Shown here in pieces: positions 14,714 to 20,730 of a stretch of DNA of 20,730 bases. Within the stretch, counting starts at the first letter, position 1, and every line of letters begins with the position of its first letter. The position numbers and the translations under genes were made by a program. The DNA lies in the NCBI GenBank assembly GCA_900544105.1, contig UQUC01000036.1:1-20730 (forward strand), written 5' to 3'. The notes under the pieces were generated by a model. That model was not told the origin of the DNA. It made no database searches and saw only the letters and a list, made by a program, of their open reading frames with translations. The DNA comes from an uncultured Oscillibacter sp. Its GTDB lineage: Bacteria; Bacillota; Clostridia; Oscillospirales; Oscillospiraceae.

Positions 14714-15517
14714 GTGCTGATTTCCGCGCAGGCCGTTTCCAGCCCTGCGCAGAGCCGCGCAGACCGCTCCCTGCTTTCCGTGAAGAACATCCTGGAATTT
14801 GCTGACTGCGCAAATCTGGACGATGTCCGGGACCTTCTGAACCGTCAGGTGCGTTACAACTGCGCCATTTCTCAGGAAGGGCTTCAGAATCCCTATGGTG
14901 CGCAGGTCGGAAGAACACTGTTAGCTCACTGCGGCAATGATCTGCGAACCCGCGCAAAAGCTGCGGCAGCAGCTGGCAGTGATGCCCGCATGGGCGGCTG
15001 CCCGCTGCCTGTGGTGATCAACTCCGGCAGCGGCAATCAAGGATTGACCATCACCTTGCCCATCGTCGAATACGCTCGGGAGTATCACATTTCCGAAGAG
15101 AAAATGCTGCGGGCGCTTATTGTTGCAAACCTCACTTCCGTCCATCAGAAAAAATACATTGGCAGTCTCTCTGCCTATTGTGGGGCAACGAGTGCAGCTT
15201 GCGGTTCCGCTGTGGGCATCGCGTATATGTTGGATAAGCCCTATGATGTGATCTGCCGCACCATCACCAACACGATCGCCACCATCGGCGGTATGGTCTG
15301 TGACGGCGCCAAGTCTTCCTGTGCCGCCAAGATCGCTGCCGCAGTTGAATGTGCCCTGGTGGGCCTTGACATGGCCTGTGATGAGCAGACATTCCAGCCT
15401 GGTGAAGGGCTTGTGAAAGACGATGTAGAAAGCACCATCCAGAGTATCGGACGTATGGGACGTGTCGGAATGCACGAGACAGATATCGAGATCCTCAACA
15501 TTATGCTGGGAAAGTAA
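14714..15517 (+). pseudogene. cyuA: N-terminally truncated L-cysteine desulfidase (CyuA/YhaM, UPF0597 family)
   Basis: CyuA/YhaM proteins are Fe-S enzymes of the serine-dehydratase fold that split L-cysteine into pyruvate, ammonia and sulfide. The 267 codons here match the last 60% of the roughly 430-residue family: NCAISQEGL, SDARMGGCPLPVVINSGSGNQG, GGMVCDGAKSSCAAK and GLVKDDVESTIQSIGRMGRVGM. The N-terminal part with the conserved GCTEP-type cysteine, one expected cluster ligand, is gone; the frame upstream runs into transposase sequence. Native-looking codons extend to about 14684 (NVTLLQKDD). GTG 14714 has AAAGGA 7 nt before it, so a C-terminal fragment might still be made, but the enzyme should be dead. 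Later codons are intact and a terminator follows, suggesting recent loss. Confidence 0.82.
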
Positions 15518-15522
15518 ATACA

Positions 15523-15569
15523 AGCAAAACTGCCTTCTTCGGTTCAGCCGGAGATGGCAGTTTTGCTTT
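15523..15569 (+). terminator. Terminator of the cyuA remnant
   Basis: A 12-bp perfect stem (AGCAAAACTGCC 15523-15534 with GGCAGTTTTGCT 15556-15567) is capped by a smaller CGG/CCG hairpin, with TTT after. It begins 5 nt after the stop codon and, being A/T-symmetric at its base, could work both ways. Confidence 0.75.
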
Positions 15570-15689
15570 GAGCAACTGCCGCTTGAAGTCAAGGCTTATC
15601 CTTCCCTCATCCCAGCAGTTTTCAAAACAATATCTGTTCAAAAGTTCATAATTTCGATCTAAAAGCAGGTTTTTTTCAATATATACTAT

Positions 15690-15719
15690 TTGACTTGTAG
15701 CAAAGAGCCGTGTTATGAT
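15690..15719 (+). promoter_or_regulatory. Promoter of the lipoprotein gene
   Basis: TTGACT (15690-15695), an 18-nt spacer and TATGAT (15714-15719), both 5/6 to consensus. Start near 15726, giving a 50-nt leader. Confidence 0.7.
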
Positions 15720-15775
15720 GATAATGAACAGAAATCATAATGGGAAACTAATTATCAAAAAGGGAGGGATCAGAC

Positions 15776-17413
15776 ATGAAGCACCATCGCATCCTTTACC
15801 GGGCGCTGAGCGCGCTCCTTTGCCTTGGACTCTGCGCCCAGCTGACCGCCTGCGGCAAGAAACCCGTTCCCAAGCCCGGCTCCTCCGGGCCGTCTGCGCC
15901 GTCCACGTCGGCGAAGATCTATGACGACAGCCTCATCACCGAGGTCTATGACGAGGAGGACTCCTTTACCGACGAATACGGCGCGGAATACTCCTACATC
16001 TGTCACGTTCCGCAGCTGGAGGCCGACACGCCGGAGGCCAAGGCCATCAACAGGGAGATCATGGAGAGCTTCGGAAATGACGTACAGGCCACGCTGGACG
16101 CCGCCGAATCGGGAGAAACCCCCAACTCTCAGTACATGGAGGTCACATGGCAGAGCTATTGGAACGACAGCCTGCTGAGCCTTTCTATCCGTGTTCTGGG
16201 CTGGACCAGCGACCTCATCGACTACGCGGTGTATCACTACGATTTTGAGACCGGCCAGCGGCCGGACAACCTGGAGCTTCTGGACCGCTTCCACATGGAC
16301 AAGGGTGACTTTATCGCCGCCCTGCGCCGGGGCGCGGCCCGGCAGTTCGATTCCCATTACGCCCCCTGGGGCACGGGAGGCCTTTCGCCGGAGGATGAAA
16401 ACTACGGCGGCATCGCCATTGATCTGGCGGCACTCCGGGCCTGGACGGTGGCGGAGGAAAACTTCTCTCTGAATCTCGCCAGGTTCTGCCCCAACGGGGA
16501 CGGCACCTTCACCGCCTTCCAGCCTGTCGCCTCCATCGCGGGGGGCAGCGGGTGGTATTATGAGCCGGTGACTGTGAAGCCCGGCCCCGGCAACTGGGCG
16601 GACGGCGGCCCTCAGGCCGAGGACGCTTTCGTGTCCGCCTGGCTCACCGACGACGGCGTATCGGTCTCCTTTACCAAGAGCCAGTCGAACGAATTCCCGG
16701 ACAGCGAGACCTACCGCCGATCCTACGGTTTCGCGTATGATACGGAGTACCCCGTGGCCGGGTGCTACGGCGACTATCAGGACATTTTCGTGGGTGCCAG
16801 CGGACAGGATTTCTGCCCCTACGTGTTCCTCCTCACCACGGAGGGCACGGTGGAGTACATCGACATCTTCGGCGGTCTCTGGCACGGATGCCTCTGCTCC
16901 GGCGGCCCGCTCTACGGTTTCCGGGACATCGTGGGCTTTGAGTTCGGCGTCTATGAGGACGGCTTCGGCGGCGGCTACGAGACCGTGTACGCCGTGGACA
17001 AAAACGGCAGGAAATACGACATGCCCTCCTGTATCACGGCGCAGGGGAACGCCATACCCAGCTACGCCGCCGGAAAGTGGTGTGCCAATGTGTATCACAG
17101 CGTGGCCAGCGGCGCCTCCTATGAGAGCGTCTACTATCTGAGCATCCACGAAAACGGTCTCGTGGAGATCAACGACGTTATCGTGAGCATCGACGCGCCC
17201 CTTCAGATCGCCGGCTACTGCACCTATTTAGGCACCACGGAGCTGGGCATGGTCTACCAGTTCGGCCTTTACAGCGGCGACCAGCTCCGGGAGGGCATCT
17301 TCGCCCTTGACCTCTACAACACGGACTACGGTGAGCTGACCATTACGCCCATCTCCGGCGTCAACCTCTTTGACGCCCCCGAGGGCGGCTACACCATCTC
17401 TACCCGGCTGTAA
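15776..17413 (+). CDS. Secreted lipoprotein, DUF4163/DUF3298-like region near the N-terminus
   Basis: A 545-residue protein with a type II signal peptide: basic N-terminus, a hydrophobic stretch, and the lipobox LTAC with Cys26 as the lipidated residue, then a Pro/Ser/Gly linker (27-46). It should be tethered to the outer face of the membrane. Residues about 65-135 (YSYICHVPQLEADTPEAKAI...) resemble the DUF4163/DUF3298 module of PdaC and RsiV, recalled by pattern (paired Tyr strand, VPQL, then an Ala-Ile-Asn helix). The rest (about 140-545) is rich in Gly, Tyr, Asp and Trp and probably all-beta; I recognise no catalytic motif. GGGAGGGA lies 8 nt before ATG 15776. It has its own promoter and no operon partner. 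Function unknown. Confidence 0.85.
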   Translation: MKHHRILYRALSALLCLGLCAQLTACGKKPVPKPGSSGPSAPSTSAKIYDDSLITEVYDEEDSFTDEYGAEYSYICHVPQLEADTPEAKAINREIMESFGNDVQATLDAAESGETPNSQYMEVTWQSYWNDSLLSLSIRVLGWTSDLIDYAVYHYDFETGQRPDNLELLDRFHMDKGDFIAALRRGAARQFDSHYAPWGTGGLSPEDENYGGIAIDLAALRAWTVAEENFSLNLARFCPNGDGTFTAFQPVASIAGGSGWYYEPVTVKPGPGNWADGGPQAEDAFVSAWLTDDGVSVSFTKSQSNEFPDSETYRRSYGFAYDTEYPVAGCYGDYQDIFVGASGQDFCPYVFLLTTEGTVEYIDIFGGLWHGCLCSGGPLYGFRDIVGFEFGVYEDGFGGGYETVYAVDKNGRKYDMPSCITAQGNAIPSYAAGKWCANVYHSVASGASYESVYYLSIHENGLVEINDVIVSIDAPLQIAGYCTYLGTTELGMVYQFGLYSGDQLREGIFALDLYNTDYGELTITPISGVNLFDAPEGGYTISTRL

Positions 17414-17452
17414 CGCAGGTCTCCCGGTGGGCGCTGCAAAAATTGATTTTCG

Positions 17453-17485
17453 CAGGGGCCGGCGGTTCAAAACCGCCGGCCCCTG
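17453..17485. repeat. 15-bp perfect palindrome after the lipoprotein gene
   Basis: The arms 17453-17467 (starting CAGGGGCC) and 17471-17485 (ending GGCCCCTG) are exact reverse complements around CAA. No U-tract follows, so it is an atypical terminator or a REP-like element. Its antisense reads GGFEPPAP, which can mimic the start of an antisense tRNA arm, but no tRNA fold is present. Confidence 0.7.
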
Positions 17486-17489
17486 TATC

Positions 17490-17585
17490 GGATCTGCGCA
17501 AAAAAAGTGCGGATCCCGCCGGACGTGATCCCGATTTTTTGCATATCCGAACGTCTGCTCCGGCCGGGGCGGGACGGAGCATTTT
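17490..17585 (+). terminator. Hairpin pair, the second a possible terminator
   Basis: GGATCTGCGC (17490-17499) pairs with GTGCGGATCC (17507-17516) using two G-U pairs around seven A. Further on, GCTCCG (17557-17562) pairs with CGGAGC (17575-17580), followed by ATTTT. The second could end transcripts from the lipoprotein gene. Together with the palindrome at 17453 they fill most of the 17414-17640 gap, which holds no gene. Confidence 0.4.
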
Positions 17586-17639
17586 CCCCGTATTTATTTT
17601 TGCACGAAATTGAAAAACCTCCCACTCTTTTTTCTGCTG

Positions 17640-17657
17640 CAACTTTTACAAAAGTTG
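17640..17657. promoter_or_regulatory. 18-nt palindrome upstream of the T-box promoter
   Basis: CAACTTTT (17640-17647), AC, then AAAAGTTG (17650-17657) is a perfect palindrome ending 19 bp before the -35 box. The position suits an activator or repressor site, implying a second layer of control on the T-box operon. Confidence 0.55.
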
Positions 17658-17676
17658 GAAGCGGGCAAAAAAGCTG

Positions 17677-17705
17677 TTGACATTTGGCGTTCACCCTGCT
17701 ATGAT
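17677..17705 (+). promoter_or_regulatory. Promoter of the T-box operon
   Basis: Perfect -35 TTGACA (17677-17682), 17-nt spacer, TATGAT (17700-17705). Start near 17712, giving a leader of about 325 nt. Confidence 0.88.
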
Positions 17706-17711
17706 TCAACC

Positions 17712-17990
17712 AACAAAAACGCAATGACACAGAGTAGTAAGCAGGGCGATCCTCTCAGAGAAGTGCCGGTTGGTGCGAGGCACAGCGCGATCAAGCTGCC
17801 GAACTGGCTGTATAGCGGCTGCGTCGAATTGAAAGTAGATGCAGACGGGAGCTCCCGTTACAGTAGCAGGGATATGATGGTATCCCGTTGAGTGTGTTTC
17901 CAATACAGGGAACAAAGAAGAGTGGTACCGCGGAGGGTTTTCTACCTTTCGTCTCTTCTGCCAACCGGCAGGAGCGACGAAAGGTTTTTT
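17712..17990 (+). promoter_or_regulatory. T-box riboswitch leader (tRNA-sensing)
   Basis: The leader contains the T-box core AAGAGTGGTACCGCG (17918-17932; consensus TGGNACCGCG). Stem I is complete: base pairing ACGCA/TGCGT (17719-17723 with 17820-17824), the ATGA kink-turn motif, the loop-E AGTA (17736-17739), and the AGAGA plus apical hairpin GTGCC-GGTTGGTGCGA-GGCAC (17763-17783). On the 3' side the specifier loop GAACTGG (17801-17807) sits just above helix ACAG/CTGT (17729-17732 with 17808-17811). A stem II palindrome ACGGGAGCTCCCGT and stem III GGGATA/TATCCC (17869-17874, 17881-17886) follow. With the usual GAA-Y-NNN spacing the specifier is UGG (Trp); CUG (Leu) is the alternative. TGGT in the T-box pairs with a tRNA discriminator A, or G by wobble. 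Uncharged tRNA would favour the antiterminator and switch on the two genes downstream. Confidence 0.93.
17944..17990 (+). terminator. Regulated terminator of the T-box leader
   Basis: ACCTTTCGTC (17944-17953) pairs with GACGAAAGGT (17976-17985), with an inner CTGCC/GGCAG stem, and a run of six T follows. It competes with the antiterminator built on the TGGTACCGCG segment 12 nt upstream. Confidence 0.9.
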
Positions 17991-18036
17991 GTTTTTCCTG
18001 CCAACCATCGGACAACATTTGCAGGAGGTAGAAATC

Positions 18037-19263
18037 ATGAAAACCAACACCAAAGTCCCCAAGACGCCCTTCTTTGCCGCTTTTTCCGTGGGCGCGGTCC
18101 TGTTCTCCGCTCACGCAGGCGGCGGCTTCGCCACCGGCAACCAGGCCAACACCTACTACGTGGGTCTGGGCTGGACCGGCATCATCTCCGCCATCGCAGC
18201 CATGCTGCTTTTGACCCTCACCATGCGGGAGGCCATGATTATGTACAACTCCCGTGGTCTGACGAGCTACAAGCAGCTTTTTGAAACGCTGTATCATCCC
18301 TTTGACAAGATCGAATGGGCCTTCGAGGTATTCTTCTACATCATGGTGCTGATGGCCGTCGCCGCCGCCATCTCCGGCGCAGCCTCCGCCCTGAATAACT
18401 ACTTCACCGTCAACTACTACATCGGCGTTGCCATCGTCGGCGTCATCGTCCTGATGCTCACCATCTTCGGCGCAGGCATCGTCCGGGCCGCCTCCACCTA
18501 CATGGGCATGGCCATTCTGGTCACCGCCATCAGCATCTATGTCATCGGCATCTTCAAGAGCGACAGCAGCATCTTCTCCGTCCTCGCCGCCGACTTTGAG
18601 ACCACCGGCTTCATGAATATGCCCAAGGCCATCCTCAACGCCTTTACCTACGCCGGTTTCCAGTGCGTGACCCTCCCCACCATGATCGCCTGCGGCACCA
18701 CCATGAAGAACAAGGCTGGCTGCGCCAAGGCCATGTGGATCTCCTTTGTGATGAACGCCGTCGCTCTGGTCCTCTCCGTGTTCATGCTCATGAGCTGGCA
18801 GAGCGTTTACACCGCCGTGGAGGGCGGCTCCACCATCCCCACCCTCACCGTCTGCAAGATCATCGGCATCCCCGCTATGGTGGCCGTTTACGGCACCTGC
18901 CTGCTCCTCTGCCTCATCTCCACCGGCGTGACCACCATCTTCGGCTTCGTGGCCCGGTTTGAAAAGCTCCCCATGTTCAGCGGCATCCAGTCCGCCCCCG
19001 TCCGCAGCGCCATCGTTTCCGCGTTCATCATCGTCCTCTCCATGACCATCTCCATGGCTGGCCTCACCAACATCATCAAGTACGGCTACGGCTACTGCGG
19101 CTATCTGGGCATCGCCGTTGTGGTGGTCCCCTTCCTGACCGTTGGCGTATACAAGAACCGTAAATACTGCAAGGAGCACGCCTTCGCCAATGCCAACGCC
19201 GAGGAGGAAGCCGCTCCCGCCGTTCGCGGCAGCGTCCGTGTCAATCCGGTGACCGCCGACTGA
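18037..19263 (+). CDS. YkvI-family membrane transporter under T-box control
   Basis: A 408-residue integral membrane protein with about 11 hydrophobic segments. The N-terminal AHAGGGFATGNQ (26-36) matches the unwound first helix (GAGFATGQ/E) of YkvI-type proteins, which belong to the LeuT-fold amino-acid transporter clan. YkvI members have no settled substrate. ATG 18037 has AGGAGG 8 nt upstream and lies 47 nt after the T-box terminator, so the T-box directly controls it. That strongly suggests transport of an amino acid, or a derivative of it, matching the T-box tRNA (tryptophan or leucine). A dehydrogenase gene follows after 42 nt and is probably cotranscribed. The charged C-terminal tail (about 380-408) is cytosolic. 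Direction of transport cannot be told. Confidence 0.88.
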   Translation: MKTNTKVPKTPFFAAFSVGAVLFSAHAGGGFATGNQANTYYVGLGWTGIISAIAAMLLLTLTMREAMIMYNSRGLTSYKQLFETLYHPFDKIEWAFEVFFYIMVLMAVAAAISGAASALNNYFTVNYYIGVAIVGVIVLMLTIFGAGIVRAASTYMGMAILVTAISIYVIGIFKSDSSIFSVLAADFETTGFMNMPKAILNAFTYAGFQCVTLPTMIACGTTMKNKAGCAKAMWISFVMNAVALVLSVFMLMSWQSVYTAVEGGSTIPTLTVCKIIGIPAMVAVYGTCLLLCLISTGVTTIFGFVARFEKLPMFSGIQSAPVRSAIVSAFIIVLSMTISMAGLTNIIKYGYGYCGYLGIAVVVVPFLTVGVYKNRKYCKEHAFANANAEEEAAPAVRGSVRVNPVTAD

Positions 19264-19305
19264 ACCCGTCCCCACCAACCAAGCGTTTTTTAAGAGGTGT
19301 TTATT

Positions 19306-20370
19306 ATGCAAAAAGCTCTTTTTCCGGGATATACCGTAGGCCCTGACGCCTATGAGGATATTGTCAATATCTGCTCTGCCTATGGCAAAAAGGCCGCCAT
19401 CATCGGCGGCAGGAAGGCGCTGGCCGCCGCGGAGCCTCAGATCCGCAAGGCTGTGGAAGGCTCCGGAATCGAGATCACCGGCACCTTCTGGTACGGCGGC
19501 GAGGCCTCCCGCGAAAACATGGATATGCTCCGGCCTCAGGTGGCGGACGCCGACATGATCTTCGCGGTGGGCGGCGGCAAGGCCATTGACACCTGCAAGG
19601 TGCTGGCCCACGAGACCAACCGGCCCTTCTTCACCTTCCCCACCATCGCCTCCACCTGCGCCTCCTGCACCAGTTTGGGCATCGTGTACCATCCTGACGG
19701 CAGCCTGCGGGAGTACTCCTTCTCCAAGATCCCGCCCAACCACATTTTCATCAACACGGAGATCATCGCCAATGCCCCGGTGCGCTACCTGTGGGCCGGC
19801 ATGGGCGACACCATGGCCAAGCACTACGAGTGTACCATCTCCTCCCGCAATGACATCCCCGTCCACTCCGATGCCATGGGCATCGCCCTGAGCAGCATGT
19901 GCGCCGAACCCATCGTCCGCTGGGGCCGGCAGGCCATGGAGGATTGCCGCCGGCACCGCATCACCCCGGAGCTGACGGAGATCATCGAGGCCATCATCAT
20001 CTCCACCGGCTTTGTCTCCAACTTCGTTCAGGTGGACTACACCACCGGCATGGCTCACGCCATGTATAACGGCTTTACCATCCTGCCCTCCACGGAGAAG
20101 AACCATCACCTCCACGGCGAGGTGGTGTCCTACGGCATCCTGGTGATGCTGACGGCGGACAAGCAGTACGAGGAACGGGATCGGCTTCTGCGCTTTAATA
20201 AATCCATCGGCCTGCCCACCTGTCTGGCGGATATCCACGCGAGGCCCGAGGATCTGCCTGCCGTCACGGAGAAGGCTCTGGCCGGCATCGATGTACGGGT
20301 GTGGCCCTATCCCGTCACCCAGCAGATGCTCATTGACGCGGTGATGGAGCTGGAGCAGGCCCAGCCGTAA
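19306..20370 (+). CDS. Iron-containing dehydrogenase, hydroxycarboxylate (HcxA/YbdH)-like
   Basis: A 354-residue GldA-type member of the metal-dependent alcohol dehydrogenases. The NAD-binding loop is VGGGKAIDTCK (88-98), and the metal ligands are Asp168 (GMGDTMAKHYE), His251 (MAHAMYNG) and His270 (HLHGEVVSYG), all present. FPTIASTCASCTSLGIVYH and TEIIANAPVRYLWAGMGDT are closer to E. coli HcxA (YbdH), which interconverts 2-oxo- and 2-hydroxycarboxylates, than to glycerol dehydrogenase, as judged from memory. A GTG lies in frame at 19297, but ATG 19306 is preferred with AAGAGG 8 nt upstream. It follows the T-box-controlled transporter by 42 nt and ends at a strong terminator, so the operon has two genes. 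Reduction of the 2-oxoacid of the sensed amino acid is the inferred role. Confidence 0.9.
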   Translation: MQKALFPGYTVGPDAYEDIVNICSAYGKKAAIIGGRKALAAAEPQIRKAVEGSGIEITGTFWYGGEASRENMDMLRPQVADADMIFAVGGGKAIDTCKVLAHETNRPFFTFPTIASTCASCTSLGIVYHPDGSLREYSFSKIPPNHIFINTEIIANAPVRYLWAGMGDTMAKHYECTISSRNDIPVHSDAMGIALSSMCAEPIVRWGRQAMEDCRRHRITPELTEIIEAIIISTGFVSNFVQVDYTTGMAHAMYNGFTILPSTEKNHHLHGEVVSYGILVMLTADKQYEERDRLLRFNKSIGLPTCLADIHARPEDLPAVTEKALAGIDVRVWPYPVTQQMLIDAVMELEQAQP

Positions 20371-20405
20371 AGCGAGCAAAATCTCTCAGCACACCAACTG
20401 AATGG

Positions 20406-20458
20406 CGCCCCATTTATCGGCCTACGCGGCATGCGGCCTGATAAATGGGGCGTTTTTT
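20406..20458 (+). terminator. Terminator of the T-box operon
   Basis: A 13-bp perfect stem (CGCCCCATTTATC 20406-20418 with GATAAATGGGGCG 20440-20452) continues into an inner GGCC/GGCC stem and ends in six T. It is 35 nt after the dehydrogenase stop. Confidence 0.93.
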
Positions 20459-20485
20459 CTGCGTCAAAAGCACCGCTCCGGACTA

Positions 20486-20514
20486 TTGCGCAAAAGGGCT
20501 TTGCCCTGTATAAT
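20486..20514 (+). promoter_or_regulatory. Promoter of the last transcription unit
   Basis: TTGCGC (20486-20491), a 17-nt spacer and a perfect TATAAT (20509-20514), 41 nt before ATG 20556. Confidence 0.8.
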
Positions 20515-20555
20515 GAGGGGGATCATTTTTGTAAGACGAGAGGAAAGAAACGGTA

Positions 20556-20687
20556 ATGGATATTATTTATACCCTTGCGCAAGAACTGAACGTAAATGAA
20601 AAATATGTGGAAAATGTGGTGCAGCTGTCCGTCCCTCTGACGGCGGAGGCCCACTGGGGCCGCAACTGGCTGGAAGCCAAGGGATAA
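20556..20687 (+). CDS. 43-codon ORF with a Tex-like N-terminus
   Basis: This short frame has its own strong promoter and a GAGAGGAAAG ribosome region. Its start, MDIIYTLAQELNVNEKYVENVVQL, resembles the first helix-turn-helix segment of Tex/YhgF, a nucleic-acid-binding transcription accessory protein. The expected next block (IDEGNTIPFIARYRKE) is absent; after residue 24 the sequence reads SVPLTAEAHWGRNWLEAKG and stops. No other frame restores Tex. It is either a decayed 5' end of tex or a real small protein acting as a leader for the next gene, whose ribosome site begins inside its stop codon. Assignment is weak. Confidence 0.5.
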   Translation: MDIIYTLAQELNVNEKYVENVVQLSVPLTAEAHWGRNWLEAKG

Positions 20688-20700
20688 GGAGTAACATACG

Positions 20701-20730
20701 ATGGAAGAGAAAAATCTGCATGTCCGCATC
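20701..20730 (+). CDS. Start of an unknown gene, cut by the window end
   Basis: Ten codons (MEEKNLHVRI) follow AAGGAG (20686-20691), 9 nt before the ATG. The frame stays open to the end of the window. Too little remains to identify it. It is 13 nt after the 43-codon ORF and likely cotranscribed with it. Confidence 0.6.
   Translation, partial: MEEKNLHVRI

Noticed and set aside
17440..17490. Possible tRNA, because the antisense reads GGFEPPAP like translated tRNA arms
   Set aside because: The sequence is one long perfect hairpin with no acceptor, D or anticodon arms.
19306..20370. Plain glycerol dehydrogenase (GldA)
   Set aside because: Shares fold and ligands, but the TIASTCASCTSLGIVYH segment and T-box context fit the HcxA-like branch better; not excluded.
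17791..20379. 862-residue minus-strand open frame over the T-box, transporter and dehydrogenase
   Set aside because: It is antisense to three well-supported elements and is Gly/Asp/His-rich shadow sequence.

Overview
The window looks like chromosome from a GC-rich, Gram-positive anaerobe of the Clostridia, most plausibly Oscillospiraceae (Flavonifractor, Lawsonibacter or Oscillibacter-like). This is inferred from a FabK-type fatty-acid operon, strong AGGAGG ribosome sites with sigma-A promoters, a T-box leader, an S-layer-homology (SLH) surface protein, a Cys-lipoprotein and a YkvI-type transporter. No taxonomic marker gene is present.

Layout. (1) 1-1000: an AT-rich partial secreted peptide gene and a GNAT acetyltransferase, both on the minus strand, each with a clear promoter. 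(2) 1079-5450: a compact fatty-acid elongation operon, fabK-fabD-fabG-fabF-fabZ, with overlapping or near-touching genes; fabH, acpP and acc genes are absent here. (3) 5570-6036: a monocistronic Cys-rich, probably metal-binding small protein with its own promoter and terminator. (4) 6077-8327: an ion-transporter-superfamily permease and a MarR regulator, separated by a hairpin-rich 300-bp spacer. (5) 8331-14227: a 1685-residue SLH surface protein preceded on the same strand by a TetR regulator. Perfect palindromes lie between the two genes and inverted repeats flank the TetR promoter. (6) 14460-15570: a scar in which a truncated transposase abuts a truncated cyuA/YhaM-type L-cysteine desulfidase gene. 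(7) 15690-17413: a lipoprotein gene, followed by about 260 bp of hairpins. (8) 17640-20458: a T-box riboswitch operon encoding a YkvI-family transporter and a hydroxycarboxylate dehydrogenase (HcxA/GldA-like), closed by a strong terminator. (9) 20486-20730: a 43-codon ORF whose start resembles the N-terminus of Tex, then the start of another gene.

The most interesting unit is the T-box operon. An uncharged-tRNA sensor controls a transporter plus an enzyme of the 2-oxoacid/2-hydroxyacid type. The specifier loop reads GAAC-TGG, so the best reading is tryptophan (UGG), with leucine (CUG) as the alternative. That points to uptake or export of an amino acid coupled to its 2-oxo/2-hydroxy acid (for example indolepyruvate/indolelactate), an arrangement I do not recognise as described. 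The second interesting unit is the TetR/SLH pair with its unusual density of palindromes.
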